Below, in pieces: positions 31,961 through 41,414 of a DNA stretch of 64,000 nt; the stretch's first letter is position 1; the number at the start of each line of letters is the position of its first letter. Source of the DNA: Thiobacillus sp. UBA3361 (GTDB lineage: Bacteria > Pseudomonadota > Gammaproteobacteria > Burkholderiales > Thiobacillaceae); the NCBI GenBank assembly GCA_002360535.1, contig DEQR01000012.1, positions 9,932-73,931 on the forward strand. The letters are read 5' to 3'. Both the position numbers and the translations under genes were made by a program. The notes under the pieces were generated by a model. The model was given only the letters and a program-made list of their open reading frames with translations, was not told where the DNA came from and ran no database searches.

Positions 31961-33691
31961 ATGCCCGTCCACAACGCCGACATCGCCGCCATCTTCAACG
32001 ACATCGCCGACCTGCTGGAGATCGAGGCGGCCAACCCGTTCCGGGTGCGGGCCTACCGCAACGCCGCGCGCCAGTTGCAGACCCTGGCGGAGGACGTCGG
32101 CGGCATGCTGGCCAGGGGCGAGGACCTGACCCGGCTGCCGGGCATCGGCAAGGACCTGGCCGCGAAGATCCGCGAGATCGTCGAGACGGGTCGCTGCCAT
32201 GCCCTGGAACAGCTCAGGCGCGACCTGCCGCCCACCCTGACCGAACTGCTGCACCTGCCCGGCATCGGTCCCAAGCGGGTGCATGCTCTGTACCACGAAC
32301 TGGACATCCAGACCCCGGCCCAGCTCTACCGTGCCGCCCGCGACGGCCGGTTGTGCGAACTGCCCGGCTTCGGCGAGAAGACCGAGTTGAAGCTGCTGGA
32401 CGCCCTGGAGGCCCACCTGGCCACCACGCGTCGCTTCAAGCTGGCCACCGCCCGCCAGTACGCCGAACCCCTGCGCGACCACTTGGCAGGGACGCCGGGC
32501 GTGGGCGAGGCGGTCATCGCCGGCAGCTACCGGCGGCGGCGCGACACGGTGGGCGACCTGGACATCCTGGTCACCACGGATGACGCCGCGGCGGTGATGG
32601 CCCGCTTCCGGGACTACGATGAGTTGGACAGGGTCCAGTCCTTGGGCACCACGCGCGCCAGCGTGCTGCTCAAATGCGGCCTGCAGGTGGATCTGCGGGT
32701 GGTGGCACGGGAGAACTACGGCGCCGCCCTGCACTACTTCACCGGCGGCAAGGCCCACAACATCGCGATGCGCACCCTGGCGCGGGAGCGTGGCCTGAAG
32801 GTGAATGAATACGGGGTCTTTCAAGGTGTCCGGCGCATCGCCGGCGACACCGAGGAGTCGGTGTTCCGCGCCCTGGGCCTGGCCTGGATACCCCCCGAGC
32901 TGCGTGAGAATCAGGGCGAGATCCAGGCCGCCGCCGCAGGCACGCTCCCGACTCTCGTCTCCCTGGGGGATCTGCGCGGCGATCTTCACGCCCACACCAC
33001 CGCCACCGACGGCCATGCCGGCCTGGAGGCGATGGCGGCCGCGGCCCGCGCCCGCGGCCTGGAATATCTGGCGATCACCGAGCACTCCCGCCGGCTGACC
33101 ATGGCCCACGGCCTGGACGCGCGCCGCCTGCGCGAACAGGGGATGGACATCGACCGGCTGAACGCGAAACTCAAGGGCATCACCCTCCTCAAGGGCATCG
33201 AGGTGGACATCCTGGACGACGGCAGCCTGGACCTGCCCGACACGGCCCTGGCGGAGCTGGACCTGGTGGTGGCCGCCGTGCACAGCCGGTTCAATCTCTC
33301 CCGCGAGGCGCAGACGAGGCGCATCCTCAAGGTGCTCGCCCATCCCCTGGTCAGCATCCTCGCCCACCCCAGCGGCCGCCTGATCGACCAGCGCGACCCC
33401 TACGACGTGGATATGCCCCACGTCATCCGCGCGGCACGCCAGCGGGGATGTTTTCTGGAACTCAACGCCCATCCCGAACGGCTGGACCTGCTGGACACCC
33501 ATTGCCGGCTGGCCAAGGAAGAAGGGGTACTGGTGGCGATCAGTTCCGATGCCCACAGCGAGGCGGATTTCGACAATCTGGACTACGGCATCGGCCAGGC
33601 GCGGCGCGGCTGGCTGGAGGCGGGAGACGTGCTCAACAGCCGCTCGCTGGCGGAGGTGAGGCGGCTGTTGAAGCGGACGGAGCGGGCATAG
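31961..33691 (+). CDS. polX: DNA polymerase X with PHP phosphoesterase domain
   Basis: A 576-residue repair polymerase/3'-5' exonuclease. Helix-hairpin-helix motifs LPGIGKDLAAKI and LPGIGPKRVHALY come first, then the family X nucleotidyltransferase core with GSYRRRRDTVGDLDILV (two metal Asp) and LQVDLRVV (third Asp), up to about residue 320. The PHP domain starts at about 338 with DLHAHTTATDG and continues with ITEHSRR, GIEVDIL, AHPSGR, ELNAHPERLD and SSDAHSEADF, all the metal-binding positions being filled. The expected role is gap filling in base excision repair. It is monocistronic, as far as visible. Confidence 0.95.
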   Translation: MPVHNADIAAIFNDIADLLEIEAANPFRVRAYRNAARQLQTLAEDVGGMLARGEDLTRLPGIGKDLAAKIREIVETGRCHALEQLRRDLPPTLTELLHLPGIGPKRVHALYHELDIQTPAQLYRAARDGRLCELPGFGEKTELKLLDALEAHLATTRRFKLATARQYAEPLRDHLAGTPGVGEAVIAGSYRRRRDTVGDLDILVTTDDAAAVMARFRDYDELDRVQSLGTTRASVLLKCGLQVDLRVVARENYGAALHYFTGGKAHNIAMRTLARERGLKVNEYGVFQGVRRIAGDTEESVFRALGLAWIPPELRENQGEIQAAAAGTLPTLVSLGDLRGDLHAHTTATDGHAGLEAMAAAARARGLEYLAITEHSRRLTMAHGLDARRLREQGMDIDRLNAKLKGITLLKGIEVDILDDGSLDLPDTALAELDLVVAAVHSRFNLSREAQTRRILKVLAHPLVSILAHPSGRLIDQRDPYDVDMPHVIRAARQRGCFLELNAHPERLDLLDTHCRLAKEEGVLVAISSDAHSEADFDNLDYGIGQARRGWLEAGDVLNSRSLAEVRRLLKRTERA

Positions 33692-33744
33692 GGCGACTCA
33701 AAGCCGGTGTACTCACACCCGCTACAGCGATGCGAGGGGGAAGA

Positions 33745-33766
33745 TATCGCAAGGTATCCCGCGATA
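33745..33766. repeat. Short inverted repeat between polX and ygjP
   Basis: TATCGC (33745-33750) and GCGATA (33761-33766) flank a 10-nt loop in the 99-bp gap between the convergent genes. No T-run is present, so terminator function is weakly supported. Confidence 0.35.
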
Positions 33767-33790
33767 GTGGGCGCTCGCGGCCGCCGCCGC

Positions 33791-34588
33791 TCAGAACTCG
33801 AAGTAGTGGCGGCCCTGTTGCCGCAGACGCGCGCGGGGGGCGTCGTAGCCCGGATACAGGCGCCCCACCTCGCGCCAGAAGGCAGGCGAGTGGTCGCGGC
33901 GGCGGAAATGGGCCAGTTCGTGGCAGATGACGTAGTCGATCTCTTCGCTGCTCGCCTTGACCAGGCGCCAGTTCAGGCTGACCGCCCCCTTCGGGGACAG
34001 GCTGCCCCAACGGCTGCGCGCATCCGACAGGTGCAACTCGGGTACGGGTATCGCCAAATGGCGGCACATGGCGCGCAGATGCTCGTCCAAGACACGCGCC
34101 GCCTCGCGCCGGTACCAGTCCCCCACCGCCCGGGCCAACTCGCCCTCGGCCACGTTGCACAGCAGCACGTCGCCGGCGAACACCACCTCGGGCTCGGGCG
34201 GGTCTTCGGGCACAGCGAAGAGCTCCATCTGCGGGGCGGTCTTGGCCATCGGCATCAGGCACAAATGAACGAGACTGCCCAGATAGGGCAGCACCATACC
34301 GTCCCGCCACTGAAAGGGCGCGGATTGAACCGCCAGGCGGCCGCGCAGCCATTGGGCATGGCGCAGGATGAACAATTCGATTTGCTGCCGCGGGGTGGCG
34401 AGCGGCGCGTTGACCCAGAAACGGCCGTTATCCTGTACCCGCAAGGCCAGGGTATGGCGGGCGGAACTGCGCTTGAGCAGGTAGGCGACGGGACGGCCGT
34501 CCAGTTCGATGGCCGCCGCTTCCTCCCGCCGGACGATGGCGCGGCGCCTGGCCGCCTCGCCCGCGGAATGCTTGGCTGCTTTTCTCAA
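33791..34588 (-). CDS. YgjP-like (DUF45) zinc metallopeptidase
   Basis: A 265-residue cytoplasmic protein. The catalytic HELAH motif occurs in EIDYVICHELAHFRRRDHS, with RWGSLSPKGAVSLNWRL upstream, both hallmarks of the YgjP/DUF45 (M48-like) family. The third zinc ligand is probably in the DHSPAFWREV stretch. The ATG overlaps the frdB stop as ATGA (34585-34588), so it is translated as the last member of the frdCAB operon, an unusual partner. The natural substrate of this family is not known. Confidence 0.9.
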   Translation of the reverse strand: MRKAAKHSAGEAARRRAIVRREEAAAIELDGRPVAYLLKRSSARHTLALRVQDNGRFWVNAPLATPRQQIELFILRHAQWLRGRLAVQSAPFQWRDGMVLPYLGSLVHLCLMPMAKTAPQMELFAVPEDPPEPEVVFAGDVLLCNVAEGELARAVGDWYRREAARVLDEHLRAMCRHLAIPVPELHLSDARSRWGSLSPKGAVSLNWRLVKASSEEIDYVICHELAHFRRRDHSPAFWREVGRLYPGYDAPRARLRQQGRHYFEF

Positions 34589-35307
34589 AGGATGCCGGTT
34601 CTTGCCATGACCCGGCGAAGGTAAGCGATTTGGGTCTGCAATGGCAATGCCTTCGGGCAGACATCATGGCAGCCCAGCAGGGCCATGCAGCCGAACACGC
34701 CGCTATCGTCACCCACTACCTGGTAGAACGCTGCGTCCGATCGCATGTCGCGCGGATCGAGGCGGAAACGGGCGAGCTTGTTCATGCCCACCGCGCCGAC
34801 GAAGTCCTCGCGCATGCGCGCGGTGCCGCAGGCGGCCACGCAGCAGCCGCATTCGATGCAGCGGTCCAACTCGTAGATGGCCTCGGCGAGTTCCGGCTCC
34901 ATGGGCGTCTCCAGGCGGTCGTGTTCGGGCTCGCCGGCCAGATGAGTCCAGGCCTCGAGCCGTTCCGACATGCCACGCATCCATTTGCCCGTGTTCACCG
35001 ACAGATCGCCGATCAGTTCGAAATTGGGCAGCGGATACAGATGGATCTCGTCCGGCAGGTCCTTGGTCTGGGTGCGGCAAGCCAGGCCGGGCCGGCCGTT
35101 GATGACCATGGCGCAGGAGCCGCACACCCCGGCGCGGCAGACGAAATCGAAGTTCAATGAGGGGTCCTGTTCGTCGCGGACGCGGTTCAGGGCGATGAAC
35201 AGGGTCATACCCGCGGTCTCGCCGAGAACGAAACGGTCCTGGCGCGGCACGGACGCCGGATCGCGTGGGTTGTGCCGGAAGACGGACAGGGTCAGTCGCC
35301 GCGTCAT
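34585..35307 (-). CDS. frdB: Fumarate reductase/succinate dehydrogenase iron-sulfur subunit
   Basis: A 240-residue electron-transfer subunit. Three clusters can be read: [2Fe-2S] in CRAGVCGSC with a downstream Cys in GLACRTQ, [4Fe-4S] in [11 protein letters not shown], and [3Fe-4S] in [13 protein letters not shown]. The start overlaps the frdA stop (ATGA, 35304-35307), and its stop overlaps the ygjP start. The subunit passes electrons between FrdA flavin and the haems of FrdC at the cytoplasmic face of the inner membrane. The symbol frd follows the cytochrome type; the complex could work as succinate:quinone reductase in vivo. Confidence 0.94.
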   Translation of the reverse strand: MTRRLTLSVFRHNPRDPASVPRQDRFVLGETAGMTLFIALNRVRDEQDPSLNFDFVCRAGVCGSCAMVINGRPGLACRTQTKDLPDEIHLYPLPNFELIGDLSVNTGKWMRGMSERLEAWTHLAGEPEHDRLETPMEPELAEAIYELDRCIECGCCVAACGTARMREDFVGAVGMNKLARFRLDPRDMRSDAAFYQVVGDDSGVFGCMALLGCHDVCPKALPLQTQIAYLRRVMARTGIL

Positions 35308-37298
35308 TGTCGCGCCTCGCTTCTCGCGCCCAGCGGTTCGTCCAGTCGCTCGTTGCGACCGCGATAGCGCTCCGGCAACAGCTGCCGGAACGGCATCAAG
35401 GCGGCCTGCAGCTTGTGCCGATCGGCGATGGCCGCGCGCGCTTCGTCCACCTCGCCCTGCCGGCAGGCGCTGTCCGGGTGATCGACGATGTTCTTCGCGC
35501 CATAGCCCCGGACGCCGGGCGGCAATTCCATGCCCGTGATGTCCAGGGGTTCGTAATCGAGGGCTGGCGCGCCTTCGCCCTCCGGCCAGCGGACCAGGGT
35601 GCGCTTGAGCCAATCCCGGTCGTTTCGCGCCGGGAAATCCTCCCGTGCGTGGGCGCCCCGGCTTTCGGTGCGGGCCAGGGCGCCCATGGCCACGGTCAGG
35701 GCGATCTTGAGCATGCGCGGCAGGCGGTAGGCGGCGACGAGTTCGGGATTGGCGTCCAAACGATGGCCGCGCATGGCCAGGCGTTGCGAACGGACCAGCA
35801 ATTCCGCCAGTTCGCCGACCGTCGCTTCCAGGTGTGGCCCATTCCGGAACAGGCCGACCGAGTCGGTCATGATCGCCTCCATGCGCCGGCGGATGGCGAC
35901 CCCATCCTCGTTGCCCCGGCCGGCGGCGATGGCCCGCAGATGGGCAACCTCGCGGGCGAGAAACTCCCGCGCCAGGGCGGTGGACACGGTCAGATCGCCG
36001 GCGTCGGACTGGCAGAAGTCGGCCACGTATTCGCCGATCAGCATGCCGGAAACCACGGTCTCGGCCACCGAGTTGCCCCCTAGGCGGTTGAAGCCGTGCA
36101 GATCCCAGCAGGCCGCCTCGCCGCAGGAGAACAGGCCGCCCAGCCAAGGCGACTCGCCGCGATGATCGGTACGCACGCCGCCCATGGAGTAGTGCTGGGT
36201 GGGGCGCACGGGGATGGTGTCCTTGGCCGGATCGATGCCCAGGAAGTAGTGGCAGATGTCCTTCACCTCGCGCAGGTTCTTGTCGATATGCGCCGCGCCC
36301 AGGACGGTGATGTCCAGCCACAGGTGCTCACCGTAGGGTGACTTGACCCCTTTCCCCTTGCGCATGTGCTCGGCCATGCGCCGCGACACTACGTCGCGCG
36401 AGGCCAGTTCCTTCTTCTCCGGCTCGTAGTCGGGCATGAAGCGGTAGCCGTCGGTGTCGCGCAACAGACCGCCGTCGCCGCGGCAGCCTTCGGTGACCAG
36501 GATGCCGGCCGGGACGATGGCGGTGGGGTGGAACTGCACCGCTTCCATGTTGCCCAGGCGGGCGACACCAGTCTCCAGGGCCAGGGCGGCGCCCATGCCC
36601 TCGTTGATCAAGGCGTTGGTGGACACGCCCCAGATGCGCCCATAGCCACCGGTGGCCACGACCGTGGCCCGCGCGAGATAGGCGGTCAGCTCACCGCTGA
36701 CCAGGTCGCGCACCACCGCGCCGTGGCAGCGATGGCCGTCGTGGATCAGGGCCAGGGCCTCGCGGCGCTCGTGCACGGGGATGGATTCGGCGATGGCCCG
36801 GTCGCTCACCGTGTACAGCATGGCATGGCCGGTGCCGTCCGAGGTATAGCAGGTGCGCCACTTCTTGGTGCCGCCGAAATCGCGCGCGGTGATGAGGCCG
36901 TGCGCCTCGGCGCGTTCGTCCAGGCTGACCCGCTCGCCGTTGATCACCGCCTCGTGGGCGCCGGCGCGCACCCGGTTCCAGGGCACGCCCCAGGCGGCCA
37001 ACTCGCGCGCAGCTTTGGGTGCCATGTGCGCGAACATGCGCGCGACGAGCTGATCGCAGCCCCAGTCCGAGCCGCGCACGGTGTCCTCGAAATGCACGTC
37101 CTCGTTATCGCCGCGGCCCTTGGCGGCATTGGCCAGACTGGCCTGCATGCCGCCCTGGGCGGCCACCGAGTGGGAGCGCTTGGCCGGCACCAGGGACAGG
37201 ATCAGGGTATCCAGGCCGCGCCGTTTGGTGGCGATGGCGGTGCGCAGCCCCGCCAGACCACCGCCGATGACCAGTACGTCCGAGTAGATGATCTTCAT
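35304..37298 (-). CDS. frdA: Fumarate reductase/succinate dehydrogenase flavoprotein subunit
   Basis: A 664-residue catalytic subunit. The dinucleotide fold is [15 protein letters not shown], and covalent FAD attaches to His43 in [14 protein letters not shown], the same position as in Wolinella FrdA. Active-site stretches are [20 protein letters not shown] and [14 protein letters not shown]. Length and sequence are of the epsilon-type FrdA/type B SQOR. ATG 37298 is chosen because it overlaps the frdC stop as ATGA; a longer frame upstream is only the mirror of frdC. It acts on fumarate/succinate on the cytoplasmic side. Confidence 0.95.
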   Translation of the reverse strand: MKIIYSDVLVIGGGLAGLRTAIATKRRGLDTLILSLVPAKRSHSVAAQGGMQASLANAAKGRGDNEDVHFEDTVRGSDWGCDQLVARMFAHMAPKAARELAAWGVPWNRVRAGAHEAVINGERVSLDERAEAHGLITARDFGGTKKWRTCYTSDGTGHAMLYTVSDRAIAESIPVHERREALALIHDGHRCHGAVVRDLVSGELTAYLARATVVATGGYGRIWGVSTNALINEGMGAALALETGVARLGNMEAVQFHPTAIVPAGILVTEGCRGDGGLLRDTDGYRFMPDYEPEKKELASRDVVSRRMAEHMRKGKGVKSPYGEHLWLDITVLGAAHIDKNLREVKDICHYFLGIDPAKDTIPVRPTQHYSMGGVRTDHRGESPWLGGLFSCGEAACWDLHGFNRLGGNSVAETVVSGMLIGEYVADFCQSDAGDLTVSTALAREFLAREVAHLRAIAAGRGNEDGVAIRRRMEAIMTDSVGLFRNGPHLEATVGELAELLVRSQRLAMRGHRLDANPELVAAYRLPRMLKIALTVAMGALARTESRGAHAREDFPARNDRDWLKRTLVRWPEGEGAPALDYEPLDITGMELPPGVRGYGAKNIVDHPDSACRQGEVDEARAAIADRHKLQAALMPFRQLLPERYRGRNERLDEPLGARSEARQ

Positions 37299-38239
37299 GG
37301 CGCGGGCCGTCCTGTGAATGTCGCGGGGTGACGCATGGTGCTCCCCTCTCCCGCAAGGGGGGCGAGAGGGGAATTCGGGAAGCACGGCTCCCCACCCTCG
37401 CAGCCGGCTGGCGATGCAGCGCCAGCCGTGGGGCGCGGAGCGGGGGTTGGGGGTGAGGGGACAGACATGTTGCTCGCCGCCATGCCCGTTTGCCAGGTGG
37501 GGAGGTAAGGCTCGCCGGCGTGGGGCGCGTGGGCGATGCCCAGTTTCACGTAGGCCGCCAGGCTCAACAGGCCGAGCACGAGATAGAACACGGTCAGCCC
37601 CCACTTCAGGCGCTTCAGCAGACGCCGCGTCCGCTCCGGGTCGCGGCCCGCCGGCCACCCCCACTTCACCGCCAGGCGGTACAAACCGATGCCGCCGTGC
37701 AGTTCGACCAGAAACAGGAGCACCAGGTAAAGCGGCCAGAAACGGCCGGTCCACACCCGGTCGGCCGATTCGTAGGGACCGATCAATTCCGGGTGCGCCA
37801 TCATCGTGTACAGATGCACCGAGGCCAGAAAGAACATGCCGAAGCCGGTGATCACCTGGACGAACCACAGGGTGGTGTCTTCATGCCGCATGGCGCGCAT
37901 GTGCCGCCAGTATTGGCTGTGCTGGCGCCAATGGGTGGGAAACTTGCGCAGGGCCAACCAGGCATGCAGCACGAACAGGCCGAACACGAATGCGACGAAG
38001 AAGGACACCAGGATGGGATAAGGGCGGCCGAAGAAGAAATAGCCCTCGAAGAAGCGGGCCACCGTCCAAAACGCATCCTCGCTCACCAGGATGGAGGCCA
38101 CGAACAGCATGTGCAGCCACATGAACAAGCCCAGGAACAGGCCGGAGAAGCTTTGCGCCACGTCGAGGCGGGCGGACCAGGGGCTGGAAGGGGCGGTAGT
38201 GCGGGTCAAGGCGCGGGCCGCGTAAGCGAGATTCTGCAT
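37295..38239 (-). CDS. frdC: Fumarate reductase/succinate dehydrogenase di-haem cytochrome b subunit with repeat-derived tail
   Basis: A 314-residue membrane anchor from ATG 38239; ATG 38266 is also possible and neither start has a strong ribosome binding site. Five hydrophobic segments carry the haem-ligand His positions of the Wolinella type ([36 protein letters not shown]). This is the single-gene, two-haem type B form that oxidises or reduces quinone. The last ~57 residues (from about [16 protein letters not shown] onward) are proline/glycine-rich and are encoded by a dyad-rich repeat (37338-37468), so they are probably not part of the ancestral protein. The stop still overlaps the frdA start. 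Confidence 0.92.
   Translation of the reverse strand: MQNLAYAARALTRTTAPSSPWSARLDVAQSFSGLFLGLFMWLHMLFVASILVSEDAFWTVARFFEGYFFFGRPYPILVSFFVAFVFGLFVLHAWLALRKFPTHWRQHSQYWRHMRAMRHEDTTLWFVQVITGFGMFFLASVHLYTMMAHPELIGPYESADRVWTGRFWPLYLVLLFLVELHGGIGLYRLAVKWGWPAGRDPERTRRLLKRLKWGLTVFYLVLGLLSLAAYVKLGIAHAPHAGEPYLPTWQTGMAASNMSVPSPPTPAPRPTAGAASPAGCEGGEPCFPNSPLAPLAGEGSTMRHPATFTGRPAP
37338..37468. repeat. Dyad-rich interspersed repeat inside the frdC 3' end
   Basis: It contains two strong hairpins: CCCCTCTC (37343-37350) with GAGAGGGG (37364-37371), and GGCTGGCG (37406-37413) with CGCCAGCC (37420-37427). On the minus strand it ends in the C-rich run typical of interspersed proteobacterial repeats (CCCTCACCCCCAACCCCCGC type), which when translated give Pro/Gly-rich peptides such as [10 protein letters not shown]. 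Only one copy is in the window, so the repeat identity rests on recollection of the type. Confidence 0.65.
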
Positions 38240-38333
38240 GATAGCCAGGCTGGTATCGGAAAACATTCCGGACCGCATCCGGCTGCGCATCTTTGCCTGG
38301 CGGCGCCCAGCGCGGCTGGCATAATGCCGCCGC

Positions 38334-38891
38334 ATGAGACGGGATCTGGATTGGGCGGACGAGGCCTGGCGATCGGGCGGATGGCAGGAATGGCTGCGTG
38401 ATCGCGGCTCCCTGACCCTGCGCCTGCAGCAGCGCTGCGGCGACTTCCGGGTGCGCCGCCTGCGTCAGGTGATGGACCGGCCCAACGCGGATGAACGCCG
38501 CCTGCTGCACCTGCGCGCCTGCCAACGCGCCCTGGTGCGCGAAGTCCTGCTGCTGTGCGGCGAAACGGTGCTGGTATTCGCCCACAGCGTGATCCCCCTG
38601 AAGGGTCTGCACGGGCCCTGGCGGGGATTGTCCAAGCTGGGTCAGCGGCCCCTGGGCACCACCCTGTTCGCCGATCCCCGTGTGCGCCGCCTGCCGCTGA
38701 CCAGCCGGCGCCTGGATCGCCGCCACCCGTTGTACCGAGGACTGTCGGCCCAGCAGCCGGACCTGCCCCGCCAGCTCTGGGCACGCCGCTCCCTGTTCTT
38801 CCTGGATGGCCAGCCCATCCTGGTCACCGAGGTCTTCCTGCCCGCCGTGCGTGCCCTGCCCCGCCCTGACGTGGCGAGGGCCAAACGCTAG
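38334..38891 (+). CDS. ubiC: Chorismate lyase
   Basis: Converts chorismate to 4-hydroxybenzoate and pyruvate, the first committed step of ubiquinone synthesis. It has 185 residues. Family stretches are RQVMDRPNADERRLLHLRACQRALVREVLL (trimmed here as LRACQRALVREVLL), HSVIPLKGLHGPWRGLSKLG, RPLGTTLFADPRVRR, LWARRSLFFLDGQPILVTEVFLP, with the catalytic Glu in VTEVFLP. It is cytoplasmic and directly upstream of ubiA, 30 bp away. It diverges from frdC, so quinone synthesis and a quinone-using complex share an upstream region. Confidence 0.92.
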   Translation: MRRDLDWADEAWRSGGWQEWLRDRGSLTLRLQQRCGDFRVRRLRQVMDRPNADERRLLHLRACQRALVREVLLLCGETVLVFAHSVIPLKGLHGPWRGLSKLGQRPLGTTLFADPRVRRLPLTSRRLDRRHPLYRGLSAQQPDLPRQLWARRSLFFLDGQPILVTEVFLPAVRALPRPDVARAKR

Positions 38892-38921
38892 AATCCTGCG
38901 CTCAGCCATTACCCGCCAGAC

Positions 38922-39818
38922 ATGTCCGACCGACCGCCTCTGCCCCTGAAGGCCCGCCTGTCCCTGTATGAGAAGCTCATGCGGTTGGACAAACCCATCG
39001 GCATCCTGCTGCTGGCCTGGCCGACCCTGTGGGCCTTATGGCTGTCCAGCGACGGGCACCCCAGCCCGGTGGTGTTCTGGATATTCACCCTGGGGGTGGT
39101 GCTGATGCGTTCCGCGGGCTGCGTCATCAACGACTACGCCGACCGGGATTTCGACCCCCACGTGGCACGCACCCGCCATCGCCCCCTGGCCGCCGGCCTG
39201 GTGAGCACACGGGAGGCACTGCTGCTGGCCGCGGGACTGGCCCTGCTGGCCTTCCTGCTCATCCTGCCGCTGAGGAACGGACTGCTCATCGGCCTGTCGG
39301 TGGTGGCCGCCCTGCTCGCCGCCACCTACCCGTTCACCAAACGGTTTTTCGCCATCCCCCAGGCCTACCTGGGCATCGCCTTCGGCTTCGGCATCCCCAT
39401 GGCCTTTGCCGCGCACACCGGCGAGGTCCCGGCCATGGCCTGGGTGCTGCTGGCCGCCAACATGTTCTGGAGCGTTGCCTACGACACTGAGTACGCGATG
39501 GTCGATCGGGAGGATGACATGAAGATCGGCATCAAGACCTCGGCCATTACCTTCGGGCGCTTCGACGTGGCCGCGGTGATGCTGAGCTATGGCATCTGCC
39601 TGGCCCTATTGGCCTATGCCGGCCGGGCGATGGGGCTGGGACTGGTGTTTTTCGCGGGCCTGGCGGCGGCCGCCGGTCTGGCGGGCTATCACTACACCCT
39701 GATCCGCGGCCGCGACCCGACACGCTGCTTCAAGGCCTTCCTGCACAACAACTGGTTCGGCGCCGCGGTGTTCGCCGGCATCGCCGGGGACTATCTGCTG
39801 GCCGGCTTGCGGCCCTGA
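38922..39818 (+). CDS. ubiA: 4-hydroxybenzoate octaprenyltransferase
   Basis: Attaches the polyprenyl tail to 4-hydroxybenzoate in the inner membrane. It has 298 residues with about eight or nine membrane segments. The two Asp-rich motifs that bind magnesium diphosphate are [20 protein letters not shown] (first) and [13 protein letters not shown] (second). The N terminus [20 protein letters not shown] is typical. It lies in a ubiC-ubiA-tcdA run with short gaps (30 bp and 3 bp), so it is one operon. Confidence 0.96.
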   Translation: MSDRPPLPLKARLSLYEKLMRLDKPIGILLLAWPTLWALWLSSDGHPSPVVFWIFTLGVVLMRSAGCVINDYADRDFDPHVARTRHRPLAAGLVSTREALLLAAGLALLAFLLILPLRNGLLIGLSVVAALLAATYPFTKRFFAIPQAYLGIAFGFGIPMAFAAHTGEVPAMAWVLLAANMFWSVAYDTEYAMVDREDDMKIGIKTSAITFGRFDVAAVMLSYGICLALLAYAGRAMGLGLVFFAGLAAAAGLAGYHYTLIRGRDPTRCFKAFLHNNWFGAAVFAGIAGDYLLAGLRP

Positions 39819-39821
39819 ACC

Positions 39822-40547
39822 ATGTCCGTGCCGGCGCAATTCGAGCGCACCGCCATCCTGGTCGGCGAGGCCGGCGTGGCGCGGCTGGCGCGGAAGCATG
39901 TCTTCGTGGCCGGTCTGGGGGGCGTCGGTTCCTGGTGCGTCGAGGCCCTGGCGCGAGCTGGCGTCGGCCGGCTCACGCTGGTCGATCACGACAGGGTGTC
40001 GGTCTCCAACATCAACCGGCAACTGCCTGCCCTGATAAACACGGTCGGCATGGCCAAATCGGAGGTGCTGGCGGAACGCATCCGCCTGATCAATCCGGAT
40101 TGCCGACTCGACTTGCACACCCAATTTCTCCAACCCGACAACGTGGCCGGTCTGCTGCCGGAAGACGCGGACTGGGTGGTGGACTGCATCGATTCGCTGA
40201 ACTGCAAGGTGGCCCTGATCCACGCCGCCCACTGCCGGGGAATGCGGGTGGCATCCAGCATGGGAGCGGGCAACAAGCTGGACCCGGGTCGGGTGCGGCT
40301 GGCGGACATCGACGAGACCTGCGTCTGCCCGCTGGCACGAGCGGTGCGCAAACGTCTGCGCAGGCTGGACATCCGGCGGGGTATCTACTGCGTTTTTTCC
40401 GACGAACCCGGACGCCCGCCCCTCCCCCCCGAACCCACCGAGCATGGCCGGCCGCGGGCGGTGAACGGAACCATCTCCTATCTGCCCGCCCTGTTCGGGC
40501 TGATGCTGGCCGGCGGTGTCATCCGGCACATGCTGGACGAGGCGTGA
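39822..40547 (+). CDS. tcdA: tRNA threonylcarbamoyladenosine dehydratase (E1-like)
   Basis: Cyclises t6A at position 37 of ANN-decoding tRNAs in an ATP-dependent step. It has 241 residues. The ThiF/MoeB nucleotide fold is VFVAGLGGVGSWCVEALARAG, followed by LTLVDHDRVSVSNINRQLPAL, which is the E1-type motif, and DWVVDCIDSLNCKVALIHAA. It starts 3 bp after ubiA and converges on zapD. Function is assigned by family; no zinc cysteines are evident. Confidence 0.92.
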   Translation: MSVPAQFERTAILVGEAGVARLARKHVFVAGLGGVGSWCVEALARAGVGRLTLVDHDRVSVSNINRQLPALINTVGMAKSEVLAERIRLINPDCRLDLHTQFLQPDNVAGLLPEDADWVVDCIDSLNCKVALIHAAHCRGMRVASSMGAGNKLDPGRVRLADIDETCVCPLARAVRKRLRRLDIRRGIYCVFSDEPGRPPLPPEPTEHGRPRAVNGTISYLPALFGLMLAGGVIRHMLDEA

Positions 40548-40562
40548 GGCCGCGGCCAGCCG

Positions 40563-41318
40563 TCAGAAATTGCAGAACACCAGCTGGAAGGGGATTTCCT
40601 GATCGCAGGTACGCGGCTTCTGCAATTTGTCCAGGGTCATGAAGCGGATGTTGACGGCGTACTTGTTGGCGCTCACCTCCGGCGCGCAGCCCGCCGATGA
40701 TTCAACCCCCACGCGGATGAGTTGTGCGACGCGGCCACCCAGCATCAACTGAAACAAGCCCTGCGCGGCCGCATGTCGGGAGGCGTGACCGCTCTCCCGC
40801 AACAGCTGCATCACCACTTCCACCCCCGCCTGAAGCGGCAACAGGGGACTGAGCCAGTCGTTCAGATCGGCCCGCCGCGCATTCGCGGGCATATTCAGCC
40901 AATACTGGTAGGTCGGCAGGTCGAAGCTGCATACCCCGCCGGGCAAGGCCACCCGACCCTTGATGCCCATCAGCCATTCGCTGTCGCGCACGTGTTGGCC
41001 GGTCTTGCCGGTCATGGCGTGCAGATCGGCCAGGGCGGAGGTGATGCGCGAGAGGATGTCCTGCAGCCGACCGCCATCCACGGCGGGATTGCTGCGCAGG
41101 CCCTCCAAAGAATTTTTCTGGCGCTCCAATTCTTGCAGGAGTTCGCTCTTGAGATCCGCGCGGGCAGCCATGTCGATGAGCTCGAATATGGACAACAGGG
41201 CGGCGTGGTGGTGGCGCGCATCGTCCCCCGCAATGAAAAAGCGGGTTTTCCCGAACAGATCCTCGAGGCGCAACCACGTGCGGACCCGTTCATTGAGGGG
41301 GTATTCGTAATAGATCAC
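40563..41318 (-). CDS. zapD: Cell division protein ZapD
   Basis: An FtsZ-binding protein that bundles protofilaments at the division ring. From GTG 41318 it has 251 residues, close to E. coli ZapD (247), and begins MIYYEYPLNERVRTWLRLEDLF, the expected family start. No Shine-Dalgarno sequence is correctly placed for this GTG. AGAGGA sits 6 bases before an ATT codon at 41327, which would add three residues (IPS). Later stretches such as RVALPGGVCSFDLPTYQYWL and PLLPLQAGVEVVMQLLRES are typical. It heads towards tcdA and lies downstream of coaE-pilD in the usual order. Confidence 0.92.
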   Translation of the reverse strand: MIYYEYPLNERVRTWLRLEDLFGKTRFFIAGDDARHHHAALLSIFELIDMAARADLKSELLQELERQKNSLEGLRSNPAVDGGRLQDILSRITSALADLHAMTGKTGQHVRDSEWLMGIKGRVALPGGVCSFDLPTYQYWLNMPANARRADLNDWLSPLLPLQAGVEVVMQLLRESGHASRHAAAQGLFQLMLGGRVAQLIRVGVESSAGCAPEVSANKYAVNIRFMTLDKLQKPRTCDQEIPFQLVFCNF

Positions 41319-41414
41319 GGAGGGAATCTGTAGTCCTCTGTAAACAATAGCGCGCAGTCGATTGAATGAGAAGGAAATTCTGAACGAACCCAGAGACCGG
41401 CGCAACGCCTGGCG

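Noticed and set aside
37299..37868. Upstream extension of frdA to 854 residues
   Set aside because: The added part lies opposite or over frdC and has no homology pattern; ATG 37298 fits the FrdA start and the ATGA overlap.
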